From Pelagibius sp036570545 (lineage in GTDB: Bacteria > Pseudomonadota > Alphaproteobacteria > Kiloniellales > Kiloniellaceae), in contig DATCXZ010000054.1 in the NCBI GenBank assembly GCA_036570545.1, forward strand, positions 6,569 through 70,568: DNA of 64,000 nucleotides, read 5' to 3'. The position numbers and the translations under genes are program-made. The notes under the pieces were generated by a model. That model was not told the origin of the DNA. It did not search any database and worked only from the letters and a program-made list of their open reading frames with translations. Below are positions 51,660-61,258 of the stretch, piece by piece; positions within the stretch are counted from its first letter, which is position 1; each line of letters opens with the position of its first letter.

Positions 51660-52676
51660 ATGAGAGACTTCTGGCGCGACTGCGGCTACCACCTGCTCGA
51701 GCGACGCGAGAACGGCCACCTGACGGTGACCGACGACTTCCTGCGCGCCTACCTGAACCGGCCGGAGGTCGGCCCGGTGCCGGAGTCCAACGAGGCCGAG
51801 CGTGCCCTCCATGCCGCCCTGCTGCGCAACCCGCGCGAGGCGGTGAGCAAAGAGCGCCTCGCCGCCATCGCCGACCCCGATGCCATCGAGAACTACCGGG
51901 TGGTGCTGGGCTTTCGCGACCGCCTGCTCGATGCGGCAACGCTGGAGGACGCCTACCTCGGGCTCTTCCTCGATCCGGATGGCGTCAGGGTGCCGCCGCT
52001 CTTCGTCGACCAGCTCGCCCATGTCATCGCGCGCGCCATGCTGGAGGGCGAGAGCGACCCGCTGAGGCTGCGCGCCGCCGAGCTGCTGTTCCGGGCCCAG
52101 CAGGTCACCATCAACGACGGCGCCGTCATGGCGGCCGACGCCGAGACGGTGGAGATGTACGCCGGCTCCGGCGGCTTCGGCAGCATCGGGCGCCTCGTCG
52201 CCGAGGCACAGACGCCGCTGCGCACGGTGGAGCTCGACGTGCTGAACGAGGACAACGCGGCGCTCTACTGGGGCCGCGACAGCCGCTACGACACCGTGCT
52301 GAACCTGAACTTCGCCGGCGCCGGGCTGGACGCGCTCTGCCGCGTGCTGGAGCGCTGGATCGCGCACTTCTACGACATTTGCGTCGCCATTCAGCCGGTG
52401 CAGAAGATCACCGACGAGCGCTGGGTCTGGCACATCGGGCTGGACGCCGAAGGAAACGCCCTGCTGAACGATCTCTACAACGGCATCGAGGTCGGCGAAG
52501 GCCGCCTGGCGCAGCTGCTCTCGCTCTTCCGCATGGACTTCCGGGACAGCTCCGTGATGGCGCCGGAGATGGCCGGCCGCCCAGTCTACCTTGCCATGGC
52601 GATGAGCGGGAGCAGCCAGCTCCGCTTGAAGCCGCAGAACCTGCTGGTCAACCTGCCGCTGGCCGCGCGCGCCTGA
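51660..52676 (+). CDS. DUF6352 family protein
   Basis: A 338-residue protein beginning MRDFWRDCGYHLLERRENGH, followed by LTVTDDFLRAYLNRPEV; I recognise this as the DUF6352 family of alphaproteobacteria. It has no signal peptide or helix. The conserved C-terminal part contains WVWHIGLDAEGNALLNDLY. The function is unknown. It starts a different, non-EPS part of the window and is 30 bp upstream of a transporter gene. Confidence 0.7.
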   Translation: MRDFWRDCGYHLLERRENGHLTVTDDFLRAYLNRPEVGPVPESNEAERALHAALLRNPREAVSKERLAAIADPDAIENYRVVLGFRDRLLDAATLEDAYLGLFLDPDGVRVPPLFVDQLAHVIARAMLEGESDPLRLRAAELLFRAQQVTINDGAVMAADAETVEMYAGSGGFGSIGRLVAEAQTPLRTVELDVLNEDNAALYWGRDSRYDTVLNLNFAGAGLDALCRVLERWIAHFYDICVAIQPVQKITDERWVWHIGLDAEGNALLNDLYNGIEVGEGRLAQLLSLFRMDFRDSSVMAPEMAGRPVYLAMAMSGSSQLRLKPQNLLVNLPLAARA

Positions 52677-52706
52677 GATGCCCGGCGGGACGGCGAGCGC
52701 CGTGCG

Positions 52707-53627
52707 ATGAGCATCGCCCCGCTGGCGCGCGACTTCTCCGGCACCGCCCGCCTCGGCCTTGCCCTGGCGGTGGCCAGCGCCATCGGCTACGGCACGATGA
52801 TCACCGCGACGCGGCTCAGCTACGACGCCGGCAGCAATCCCTTGACCCTGATCTGCGCACGGGCCGCCGTGCCGGCGGCCATCCTCGCGCTGCTGATGCT
52901 GGCGCGCGGCAGCGCCTTCGCGCTCAGGCCCGGCGCCTTGTGGCCGGTGGCCGGCATCGCCCTCGGCCAGCTCGGCATCACCATCGGCTACCTCAGCGCC
53001 GTGGCCTACATCCCGGTCTCGCTGGCCGCGCTCGTCTTCTACGCCTATCCGGTGCTGGTCGCCGGGTTGCTGCCGCTGACCGGCCGCGGCGGCGTCGGCT
53101 GGACGACCGCCGCCGCCTTTCTCGCCGCCTTCGCCGGTCTGGCGCTGGCCCTGGCGCCCTCCTTCACGACGCTCGACCCGCTGGGCCTCACGCTGGCGCT
53201 CGGCGCCACGCTGTCCGGCACCCTGCTGGTCCTCGCCGCCGACCGCCTGCCGCCGGAGCAGGACATGCTGCCGGTCGGGCTCTACATGAACCTCGCCGCC
53301 CTGGCGGTGGCCGCCCCCTACGCGCTGCTCGCCGGCGGCCTCGCCGCGCCTGAAGGCGCTCTCGGCTGGGGCGCCCTCGCCTACGTCTGCCTCGGCTTCC
53401 TGGGCGCCTTCCTCGCCATGATCGGCGCGGTGCGCCACGCCGGCCCCCTGCGCACTGCCCTGGTGTTCAACGTGGAGCCGGTGGTCGCCATCGCCAGCGC
53501 CGTGCTGCTGCTCGGCGAGACCCTCGGCGCTGGCCAGGTGCTGGGCGTGGCCCTCGTCTTCGCCGCCCTCACGCTTGCCACCCTGGCCGAGCAGCAGCAC
53601 GTGCCAGTACCGCCACCCAGCGCCTGA
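52707..53627 (+). CDS. EamA/DMT-type transporter
   Basis: A 306-residue protein with about ten helices in two EamA repeats: the first half has TRLSYDAGSNPLTLICARAA and IPVSLAALVFYAYPVLVAGL, the second has RTALVFNVEPVVAIASAVLL followed by LGETLGAGQVLG. This family exports metabolites and amino acids; the substrate is unknown. The ATG at 52707 is 30 bp after the DUF6352 gene, so they may be co-transcribed. Confidence 0.85.
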   Translation: MSIAPLARDFSGTARLGLALAVASAIGYGTMITATRLSYDAGSNPLTLICARAAVPAAILALLMLARGSAFALRPGALWPVAGIALGQLGITIGYLSAVAYIPVSLAALVFYAYPVLVAGLLPLTGRGGVGWTTAAAFLAAFAGLALALAPSFTTLDPLGLTLALGATLSGTLLVLAADRLPPEQDMLPVGLYMNLAALAVAAPYALLAGGLAAPEGALGWGALAYVCLGFLGAFLAMIGAVRHAGPLRTALVFNVEPVVAIASAVLLLGETLGAGQVLGVALVFAALTLATLAEQQHVPVPPPSA

Positions 53628-53743
53628 GCCTCCCCCCGAGTCTCCCCGGGTTTTCCCCGGAAAATTTTCTTGTGCAGGACCGGCGTGCCGAAAGCCGCGG
53701 CTTCGCGCGCTTTTCCCTCCGCCTGCCCCCAAGCTGTCGCCGC

Positions 53744-53792
53744 TTAAGAAAATCTTAACCCAAAATGTGGTGACCTCTGCCATATGTTGTGG
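53744..53792 (+). promoter_or_regulatory. Palindrome and possible NrdR boxes upstream of nrdJ
   Basis: TTAAGA-AAA-TCTTAA (53744-53758) is a perfect 6-bp-arm palindrome. Next to it are ACCCAAAATGTGGTGA (53758-53773) and CTGCCATATGTTGTGG (53777-53792). On the minus strand both approach the NrdR consensus (ACACWATATATWGTGT-type; I count about 10-11 of 16 positions each), 19 bp apart. They lie 170-220 bp upstream of the nrdJ start in a 336 bp gap. I saw no cobalamin riboswitch there. Confidence 0.4.
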
Positions 53793-53963
53793 TTTAATTA
53801 CATGGCGTCACAAGATGCAGCAAATCGTAGGATTTGCGGGGGTTTCCGGGGCAGCGGACTGTCTTGCGGCAAGGCGTCGCCCGACGCGGCGGCAGCCGGC
53901 CCGGTCCCATCATCTGCGGCGCGATGCTGGGTCAACAGACAGAGCGGGAATGGAGACTAGCGA

Positions 53964-56900
53964 ATGCGGGTTGCGCGTCGTTTCACGGAAGCTGGCACCG
54001 AAGTTTACGACAGGATCGAGTTCCGCCGGACCTCGAGCGAGATCCGTAACCCCGACGGTTCCCTGGTATTCCGCGCCGAGGACATCGAGGTGCCGAGCTC
54101 CTGGTCGCAGGTGGCCTGCGACGTCCTCGCCCAGAAGTATTTCCGCAAGCGCGGCCTGCCGCTGAAGTCCCGGCGCGTGCCGGAGGACAACGTGCCGGCG
54201 TGGCTGTGGCGCTCAGCGCCCGACCATGAGGCCATGGCCGACATCGCCGAGGACGAGCGCTTCATCGGTGAGACTTCGGCCAAGCAGGTGTTCCACCGCA
54301 TGGCCGGCACCTGGACCTATTGGGGCTGGAAGGGCGGCTATTTCGATGCCGAGGAGGACGCCCGCGCCTACTACGACGAGATGCGCTATATGCTGGCACG
54401 CCAGATGGGCGCGCCGAACTCGCCGCAGTGGTTCAACACCGGGCTGCACTGGGCCTACGGCATCGACGGCCCGAGTCAGGGCCACCACTACGTCGACTTC
54501 TCGACCGGCAAGCTGACGCGCTCCGCCAGCGCCTACGAGCACCCGCAGCCGCACGCCTGCTTCATCCAGTCGGTCGGCGACGATCTGGTGAACGAGAACG
54601 GCATCATGGACCTCTGGGTGCGCGAGGCGCGCCTGTTCAAGTACGGCTCCGGCACCGGCACCAACTTCTCCGCCCTGCGCGGCGAGGGCGAGTCGCTATC
54701 GGGCGGCGGCCGATCCTCCGGCCTGATGTCGTTCCTGAAGATCGGCGACCGCGCCGCCGGCGCCATCAAGTCTGGCGGCACCACGCGGCGCGCCGCCAAG
54801 ATGGTGACCGTGGACCTCGACCACCCGGACATCGAGGCCTACATCGACTGGAAGGTGGTCGAGGAGCAGAAGGTGGCAGCGCTGGTCACCGGCTCCAAGC
54901 TGTGCGACCGCCATCTCAACACCATCATGCGCACCTGCCACGATTTCCGGGCTGCCGAGGGCTCCGAGCAGACCGACGCCTTCGATCCCAAGCGCAACTT
55001 CGCGCTGCGCGCCGCGATGAAGGCTGCGCGCGCCGCCCTGGTGCCGGAGAACTACATCGCCCGCGTGGTGCAGTTCGCCAAGCAGGGCTACACCTCGATC
55101 GACTTCAAGACCTACGACAGCGATTGGGATTCCGACGCCTACCTCACGGTATCCGGCCAGAACTCCAACAACTCGGTGCGGGTGCCCAACGCCTTCATCG
55201 AGGCGGTGCTGAACGACGACTCCTGGAGCCTGATCCGGCGCACCGACGGGCGCGTGCACAAGAAGGTGAAGGCGCGCGACCTGTGGGACCGCATCTCCTA
55301 CGCCGCCTGGTCCTGCGCCGATCCCGGCATGCAGTACGACACCACCATTAACGAGTGGCACACCTGCCCCGCCTCCGGGCGCATCAACGGCTCCAATCCC
55401 TGCTCGGAGTACATGTTCCTCGACGACACCGCCTGCAACCTGGCGTCGCTGAACCTCATGGCATTCCGCCGCGGCAGCGCCGGCGGCTTCGACATCGAGG
55501 CCTACGAGCATGCGGTCAGGCTGTGGACCCTGACGCTCGAGATCGCGGTGCTGATGGCGCAGTTCCCCTCTGCGGAGATCGCGCAGCGCTCCTACGACTT
55601 CCGCACCCTCGGCCTCGGCTATGCCAACATCGGGGGCCTGCTGATGGCATCCGGCGTGCCCTACGACTCCGACGAGGGCCGCGCGCTGACGGCGGCGTTC
55701 ACCGCCATCATGACCGGCGTCGCCTACGCGACCTCGGCCGAGATGGCCGAGGAGCTGGGCGCCTTCCCGCGCCACGGCGAGAACGCCGACCTCATGCTGC
55801 GGGTCATCCGCAACCACCGCCGCGCCGCCTACGGCCAGCGCGCCAGCTACGAGGAGCTCTCCATCGCGCCGGTGCCGCTGGAGGCGCGCGACTGCCCCGA
55901 CAAGGCGCTGGTCAAGGCGGCCAAGGCGGCCTGGGACAAGGCGCTGAAGCTCGGCGAGAAGCACGGCTTCCGCAATGCCCAGACCACGGTGATCGCGCCG
56001 ACCGGCACCATCGGCCTGGTGATGGACTGCGACACCACCGGCATCGAGCCCGACTTCGCCATCGTGAAGTTCAAGAAGCTCGCCGGCGGCGGCTACTTCA
56101 AGATCATCAACCGCGCGGTGCCGGAGGCGCTGCGCACCCTCGGCTACGGCGAGGGCGAGATCGAGGCGATCATCCGCCACGCGGTCGGCCACGGCACTCT
56201 CGAGAACGCGCCCGGCGTGAACCATGATCGCCTCAAGGCCAAGGGCTTCACCGAGTCCGCGCTGCAGGCGCTGGAGGCCGGCCTCGCCAGCGCCTTCGAC
56301 GTGAAGTTCGCCTTCAACAAGTGGACCCTTGGCGACGAGTTCTGCACCAAGGCGCTCGGCTTCTCCCGCGCCGAGATGGAGGACGTCTCCTTCGACATGC
56401 TGGCCGCCCTCGGCTTCACCAAGGAGGAGATCGACACCGCCAACGCCTACTGCTGCGGCGCCATGGCGCTGGAAGGCGCGCCGGGCCTGAAGGAGGAGCA
56501 TCTGGCGGTGTTCGACTGCGCCAGCCCCTGCGGGCGGCACGGCAAGCGCTACCTCTCGGTGGACAGCCACATCCGCATGATGGCGGCGGCGCAGCCCTTC
56601 ATCTCCGGCGCCATCTCCAAGACCATCAACATGCCGAACGCGGCCACGGTAGAGGACTGCAAGGACGCCTACATGCTGTCGTGGCGCCTGGGCTTGAAGG
56701 CCAATGCGCTCTACCGCGACGGCTCCAAACTGTCGCAGCCGCTGGCCTCCAGCATCCTCGACGACATCGCCGACGATGACGACGACGAGGCGGAGAGCCT
56801 TGCCGGGAAGGTCGCGGCGGCCAGCCAGCCGGAGCGCGCCCAGATCGTCGCCGAGCGCATCATCGAGCGCATCATCGAGCGCAGCCAGGGCCGCAAGCGC

Positions 56901-57683
56901 CTGCCGCAGCGCCGCAAGGGCTACACCCAGAAGGCCATCGTCGGCGGCCACAAGGTCTACCTGCGCACCGGCGAATACGAGGACGGCGCGGTCGGCGAGA
57001 TCTTCATCGACATGCACAAGGAAGGCGCCGCCTTCCGCAGCCTGATGAACAACTTCGCCATCGCCATCTCGATCGGCCTGCAGTACGGCGTGCCGCTTGA
57101 AGAGTACGTCGAGGCCTACACTTTCACGCGTTTCGAACCCTCGGGCATGGTGGACGGCAACGACGCCATCAAGATGGCGACATCCGTGCTCGACTACATC
57201 TTCCGGGAGCTTGCGATCTCCTACCTCGGCCGCAACGACCTGGCCCACGTGGAGCCGGCGGACATCACGCCGGACAGCCTGGGCACCGGCGACGGCCAGG
57301 GCGACCTGCCGGGCTCGGCGGTCGCGGAGACGATGCGCCGCTTCGCCTCCAAGGGCTACGTGCGCAACCAGCTTCTGGTCGTGAACGGCGGCGCCGCCAA
57401 CGGGACCACGGGCATGAGTGTGGGGACTGTCACGCAGTCCAGCACCACCGTGACCGCCAGCGGCGTCTCCCAAGAGCTCGCCGGCTCCACAGGCTCCGCC
57501 GAAGCCTATGCCGTCGAGGCCACAGTCGTCCGCCAGGTCGACTCCCGCCTGGAGCGCGTGCGCGAAGCACGCATGAAGGGCTACGAAGGCGACTCTTGCG
57601 GCGAGTGCGGTAACTTTACACTGGTCCGCAACGGCACATGCCTGAAATGCGCCACCTGCGGCGGCACCAGTGGCTGCTCATGA
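53964..57683 (+). CDS. nrdJ: Class II (B12-dependent) ribonucleotide reductase
   Basis: A 1239-residue adenosylcobalamin-dependent ribonucleotide reductase. It carries the family N-terminus (EIRNPDGSLVFRAEDIEVP), the radical-site motif NPCSE with Cys480, QNSNNSVRVPNAF, TGTIGLVMDCDTTG and a C-terminal zinc-ribbon-like cysteine cluster (CGECGNFTL, CLKCATCGGTSGC). It makes deoxyribonucleotides with or without oxygen. The ATG at 53964 has GGAGA upstream. It is a housekeeping gene with its own terminator and no link to the EPS region. Confidence 0.95.
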   Translation: MRVARRFTEAGTEVYDRIEFRRTSSEIRNPDGSLVFRAEDIEVPSSWSQVACDVLAQKYFRKRGLPLKSRRVPEDNVPAWLWRSAPDHEAMADIAEDERFIGETSAKQVFHRMAGTWTYWGWKGGYFDAEEDARAYYDEMRYMLARQMGAPNSPQWFNTGLHWAYGIDGPSQGHHYVDFSTGKLTRSASAYEHPQPHACFIQSVGDDLVNENGIMDLWVREARLFKYGSGTGTNFSALRGEGESLSGGGRSSGLMSFLKIGDRAAGAIKSGGTTRRAAKMVTVDLDHPDIEAYIDWKVVEEQKVAALVTGSKLCDRHLNTIMRTCHDFRAAEGSEQTDAFDPKRNFALRAAMKAARAALVPENYIARVVQFAKQGYTSIDFKTYDSDWDSDAYLTVSGQNSNNSVRVPNAFIEAVLNDDSWSLIRRTDGRVHKKVKARDLWDRISYAAWSCADPGMQYDTTINEWHTCPASGRINGSNPCSEYMFLDDTACNLASLNLMAFRRGSAGGFDIEAYEHAVRLWTLTLEIAVLMAQFPSAEIAQRSYDFRTLGLGYANIGGLLMASGVPYDSDEGRALTAAFTAIMTGVAYATSAEMAEELGAFPRHGENADLMLRVIRNHRRAAYGQRASYEELSIAPVPLEARDCPDKALVKAAKAAWDKALKLGEKHGFRNAQTTVIAPTGTIGLVMDCDTTGIEPDFAIVKFKKLAGGGYFKIINRAVPEALRTLGYGEGEIEAIIRHAVGHGTLENAPGVNHDRLKAKGFTESALQALEAGLASAFDVKFAFNKWTLGDEFCTKALGFSRAEMEDVSFDMLAALGFTKEEIDTANAYCCGAMALEGAPGLKEEHLAVFDCASPCGRHGKRYLSVDSHIRMMAAAQPFISGAISKTINMPNAATVEDCKDAYMLSWRLGLKANALYRDGSKLSQPLASSILDDIADDDDDEAESLAGKVAAASQPERAQIVAERIIERIIERSQGRKRLPQRRKGYTQKAIVGGHKVYLRTGEYEDGAVGEIFIDMHKEGAAFRSLMNNFAIAISIGLQYGVPLEEYVEAYTFTRFEPSGMVDGNDAIKMATSVLDYIFRELAISYLGRNDLAHVEPADITPDSLGTGDGQGDLPGSAVAETMRRFASKGYVRNQLLVVNGGAANGTTGMSVGTVTQSSTTVTASGVSQELAGSTGSAEAYAVEATVVRQVDSRLERVREARMKGYEGDSCGECGNFTLVRNGTCLKCATCGGTSGCS

Positions 57684-57782
57684 AGAGTAGCAGGACAGTA
57701 GCTCACGTAGAGTAGGTAAAGGTATCAGTATCAGTACTCCTACCTGTTTGACTCACGTCTGAGTTCTCCCTGTGAACTTCAA

Positions 57783-57817
57783 GGGGTGCCCGCGGCGGCG
57801 GCACCCCCTTCTTTTTG
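57783..57817 (+). terminator. Rho-independent terminator of nrdJ
   Basis: GGGGTGCC (57783-57790) pairs with GGCACCCC (57800-57807) around a 9-base loop and is followed by CTTCTTTTT. This is the clearest intrinsic terminator in the window, 100 bp after the nrdJ stop and just before the end of the opposing permease gene. Confidence 0.85.
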
Positions 57818-57833
57818 GCACCGAGGGAAACCG

Positions 57834-58859
57834 CTACACCAGCGGCCAGAAGATCGGGATGACCAGGGTGGCGACACCCCATAGCAGGATGTTCAGCGGC
57901 AGGCCGACCTTGATGAAGTCGGTGAAGCGGTAGCCGATCGCGTGGCCGCCGGGACCGCCGAAGGCGACATCGCCGGCCTCGCGCAGGCCGAGCATGTCGC
58001 CCACGTTGCTGCGCACGACCACGCGGTCGCCGGGCTGCAGTTCCACCTCGTGCAGTTCCCGCGACAGCGAGCGGTCGCGGCGGACGAGGTCGACGACGCG
58101 CAGCCCGCGTGCCTCGGTGAAACCGGCGTCGCCCAGGCGCTTTCCGACCAGCGGCGAGCCGAGCGGCACGAGCACATCGGCCATGAAGTGTCTGTCCTGC
58201 GAACGCGGCAGGATGCCGGAGAGAACCTGGCGGTCGGGCAGCAGCCAGCGGCCGACTATCAGCAGGCAGGCGATGCCCGCAACAGCCATGATCACGCCGG
58301 CGCCGGTGATCTCGAACATGCCGAAGGGCGCCAGCCCACGGTCCTGTGCCACCCCATCAACCAGGATGTTCGTAGAGGTTCCGATCAGCGTCGTGGTGCC
58401 GCCCAAGATGCTGGCGAAGGAAAGCGGGATCAGCAGCTTGGATGGCGCCATGTCGAGCGTGCGCGCGAGGCTGATCACCACCGGAGTCAGGATCACCACC
58501 ACCGGCGTGTTGTTGATGAAAGCGGAGAGGAAGGTCGCGCCGCTCATCATGGTGACGAGCGACAGCAACAGCCGGCCGCCGCCGGCCTTGGCCGCCAATC
58601 GGCCCAGGGTGTCGATGACGCCGGTCCGCTCGAGCGCGGCGCTCAGCACAAACATCGCTGCCACGGTAATGGGCGCCGAGTTGCTGAACACGCTGAGCAT
58701 CTCGTCGGTGCCGAGGATGCCGGTCACCAGCAGCAGCCCCACGGCAACGAGCGCGACGATGTCCGGCGGCATCGTCTCGCGCACGAAGCCGACGAAGACC
58801 ACGATGACCAAGACGAGAACGATGACGGTCTGCAGGGTAGGCCAGTCGAGGTAGAGCAT
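57834..58859 (-). CDS. SLC13-type permease, apparently lacking its second membrane half
   Basis: A 341-residue protein. The first ~200 residues match the N-terminal half of TrkA-C-containing SLC13/DASS permeases (SAFINNTPVVVILTPVVI, ILGGTTTLIGTSTNILVDG). One TrkA-C domain follows (about 210-300: LVGKRLGDAGFTEARGLRVV and LQPGDRVVVRSNV). The sequence then jumps to GYRFTDFIKVGLPLNILLWG and PIFWPLV, which normally is the last segment of a ~590-residue protein. About 230-250 residues with the second set of helices seem to be missing in frame. Transport is therefore doubtful. The ATG at 58859 is used. Confidence 0.75.
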   Translation of the reverse strand: MLYLDWPTLQTVIVLVLVIVVFVGFVRETMPPDIVALVAVGLLLVTGILGTDEMLSVFSNSAPITVAAMFVLSAALERTGVIDTLGRLAAKAGGGRLLLSLVTMMSGATFLSAFINNTPVVVILTPVVISLARTLDMAPSKLLIPLSFASILGGTTTLIGTSTNILVDGVAQDRGLAPFGMFEITGAGVIMAVAGIACLLIVGRWLLPDRQVLSGILPRSQDRHFMADVLVPLGSPLVGKRLGDAGFTEARGLRVVDLVRRDRSLSRELHEVELQPGDRVVVRSNVGDMLGLREAGDVAFGGPGGHAIGYRFTDFIKVGLPLNILLWGVATLVIPIFWPLV

Positions 58860-59266
58860 AGGGTTCCACCTTCGCAGGGTCCGGTCCGTGCAACCGACGC
58901 GGCACAACTATCGTCTGGCGGCGCAGAGGCGTCCACAGCCGCCCGCGGCGCGCGCGGGGGCAAAAAGATGGCGCACCCGGCCTTTCAGTGCCTCAGCCAC
59001 CGGCCCTGTCTGTCGAAAGTTGTTCCCTGCCTGACACTGTAGGCCGGGTTCCCGCCGGCTCATCGATTCGTCACCACTTACTGGACGTTCTGCTGCGGCT
59101 TTCATCTTCTGCGGCCGCCGGCTGGCGATTTGAAGCCGCGCGCTGTGGCCGGAAGGCGCAAAACGGCGGAAAGCCGTCGCCCGGCAGGCTTGTGGGTGTG
59201 GCGCGGCCAAGGCTATGCTCCGGCCGCTTGTCGCAGCAGATTTCATAAGCATGGAGGACCCGCCCG
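58860..59266. other. Intergenic region between divergent permease and RidA genes
   Basis: A 407 bp stretch without a convincing gene. A weak promoter-like pair, TTGTGG (59190-59195) and TATGCT (59214-59219) with an 18 bp spacer, points to the RidA gene. Nothing else stands out. Confidence 0.4.
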
Positions 59267-59734
59267 ATGGCAGGAGAGGTAGACGCCCGGCTCGCCAAGC
59301 TCGGCATCGAAGTGCCCGTGGCCGCCGCCCCGGTGGCCAATTACGTCGGCTTTGTGCAGACCGGCAACCTGGTCTTCGTGTCTGGCCAGCTTCCCATGAA
59401 GGACGGCAAGCCCCAATACCAGGGCAAGCTCGGCGCGGGCCTGCCGCTGGAGGACGGGCAGGCGGCCGCCAGGCTCTGCGCCATCAACATCGTGGCCCAG
59501 GTGAAGGCGGCCTGCGGCGGCGACCTCGATCGGGTGCAGCGGGTGGTGAAGCTGACCGGCTTCGTGAACTCGACCGGGGACTTCACGGACCAGCCGAAAG
59601 TGGTAAACGGCGCCTCCGACCTCATGGTCGAGGTGTTCGGGGACAAGGGCAAGCATTCCCGGGCCGCGGTTTCCGCGGCTGCCCTGCCGGCCGGCGTGGC
59701 CGTCGAGGTCGAGGCGGTGGTGCAGATCGGCTAG
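59267..59734 (+). CDS. RidA family protein
   Basis: A 155-residue member of the RidA/YjgF/UK114 family: VSGQLPMKDGKPQYQGKLG, LCAINIVAQVKAACGGDLDR, VVKLTGFVNSTGDF and RAAVSAAALPAGVAVEVEAV. The family includes enamine/imine deaminases, but this longer variant group is often of unknown function. The ATG at 59267 follows GGAGG by nine bases. It lies 80 bp upstream of a glutamine synthetase relative on the same strand. Confidence 0.87.
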   Translation: MAGEVDARLAKLGIEVPVAAAPVANYVGFVQTGNLVFVSGQLPMKDGKPQYQGKLGAGLPLEDGQAAARLCAINIVAQVKAACGGDLDRVQRVVKLTGFVNSTGDFTDQPKVVNGASDLMVEVFGDKGKHSRAAVSAAALPAGVAVEVEAVVQIG

Positions 59735-59814
59735 CAGGAAAGGCAATCCGCCCGGATACCGGACGCCGTTCCCATTGACGGTTGAAGCGGCGTCCGGGTC
59801 AAATACATCCCATC

Positions 59815-61191
59815 ATGCCAGACAGCACTCTGAAGCTGCCCGCCGAGGCAGCCCGCTTCCTCAGTCGTTACCCGGACACGGGTTCCCTCGACGCCATCTT
59901 CCCCGATCTCTCCGGTGTCATCCGCGGCAAGCGCTACCCCATCGCCGAGCTTGGCACGGTGATCGAGTCGGGCTTCGCCATCCCCGGCTCGGTCTTCATG
60001 CTCGACACCATGGGCGAAAGCCATGACCCGGACGGCATTGGCTTCTCGGATGGCGACCCCGACTACCAGGCCAAGGTGATCCCAGGCACCCTTATGCCGG
60101 TGCCCTGGGCGCAGCGCCCGCTGGCCCAGGTCATGGTCACGCTGATCGATGACGACGGCGAGCCCTACTATTACGAGCCGCGCAACGTGCTGCGCCGGGT
60201 CGGCCAGCGGCTCTACGACCTTGGCCTCACGCCGGTGGTCGCCTTCGAGCTGGAGTTCTACCTGATCGACCGCGAGCGCCTGCCCGGCGGCGCCCCGCAG
60301 CCGCCGATCTCGCCGGCAACCGGCCGGCGCGACTTCGGCACCCAGGTCTACGGCATGAAGACTCTGGATGCCTACGACGCCATGCTCGACGACATCACCA
60401 GGGCCTGCGCTCTCCAGGAAGTGCCGACTGGCGTGGTGACCGCCGAGTACGCCGCGGGACAGTTCGAGATCAACCTGGAGCACGTCGACGACCTGGTGCA
60501 GGCGGCCGACGACTGCATCCTGTTCAAGCGCATCGTGCAGGGGGTGGCGCAGAAGCACGGCTTCCAGGCGACCTTCATGGCCAAGCCCTACCTGGACCGT
60601 GCCGGCAGCGGCATGCACATGCACGTGAGCCTGCTCGACGCGCACGGCCGCAACGTGTTCGACGGCGGTGCCGACATCGCCAGCGCGACCCTGCGTCACG
60701 CCATCGGCGGCGCCCTGGAGGTGCTGCCGGAGGCCATGGCCTTCCTGGCGCCCAACGTGAACTCCTACCGCCGTTATTTGCCGGACATCTTCGTGCCGAC
60801 GCAGCGGAGCTGGGGCTTCGAGAACCGCTCGGTGGCCCTGCGCGTGCCCGCCGGCAGCGGCGACGCGCGCCGCATCGAGCACCGCGTCGCCGGTGCCGAC
60901 GCCAATCCCTACCTGGCGCTGGCGACGCTGCTCGCCGGCATCCACAAAGGCATCGTCGGAGAAATCGAGCCGGGCGCGCCGTCGGACGGCAACGCCGCCC
61001 TGGACTACGACGACGGCCTGCCGTTCCGCCCGCGCCGCGCCATCGAGAAGCTGACCGAGAGCTGCGGCCTGGCCGACTACTTCGGCGCCGACTATCTGCG
61101 CGCCTACGCAGCTTGCAAGGATGCCGAGTTGGAGAGCTTCGAGTCGCAGATCTCCCCGCTGGAGTACACCTGGTTTCTGCAGGCGGATTGA
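59815..61191 (+). CDS. Glutamine synthetase family protein (gamma-glutamyl ligase type)
   Basis: A 458-residue glutamine-synthetase-like enzyme: VVAFELEFYLID for the first metal ligands, YAAGQFEINLEH, GSGMHMHVSLLD, NSYRR and RIEHRVAGADANPYL in the catalytic barrel. It lacks the length and tyrosine-adenylylation features of the main GlnA and resembles the PuuA/GlnT-like branch, which ligates glutamate to amines such as polyamines. Substrate unknown. The ATG at 59815 is chosen; a TTG at 59782 is in frame. Confidence 0.83.
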   Translation: MPDSTLKLPAEAARFLSRYPDTGSLDAIFPDLSGVIRGKRYPIAELGTVIESGFAIPGSVFMLDTMGESHDPDGIGFSDGDPDYQAKVIPGTLMPVPWAQRPLAQVMVTLIDDDGEPYYYEPRNVLRRVGQRLYDLGLTPVVAFELEFYLIDRERLPGGAPQPPISPATGRRDFGTQVYGMKTLDAYDAMLDDITRACALQEVPTGVVTAEYAAGQFEINLEHVDDLVQAADDCILFKRIVQGVAQKHGFQATFMAKPYLDRAGSGMHMHVSLLDAHGRNVFDGGADIASATLRHAIGGALEVLPEAMAFLAPNVNSYRRYLPDIFVPTQRSWGFENRSVALRVPAGSGDARRIEHRVAGADANPYLALATLLAGIHKGIVGEIEPGAPSDGNAALDYDDGLPFRPRRAIEKLTESCGLADYFGADYLRAYAACKDAELESFESQISPLEYTWFLQAD

Positions 61192-61258
61192 CCCCCTTGT
61201 TTGCTGCCCGATCGGTGTCATCTGATGGGGTAACATCTGCAAGCCTGGGGGCCGCCTG

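Noticed and set aside
53628..53963. Cobalamin riboswitch upstream of the B12-dependent nrdJ
   Set aside because: The conserved GCCACTG B12 box and the usual core were not found in the leader.
54696..57473. 925-residue minus-strand frame antisense to nrdJ
   Set aside because: It is a GC3-driven shadow of a clear class II reductase.
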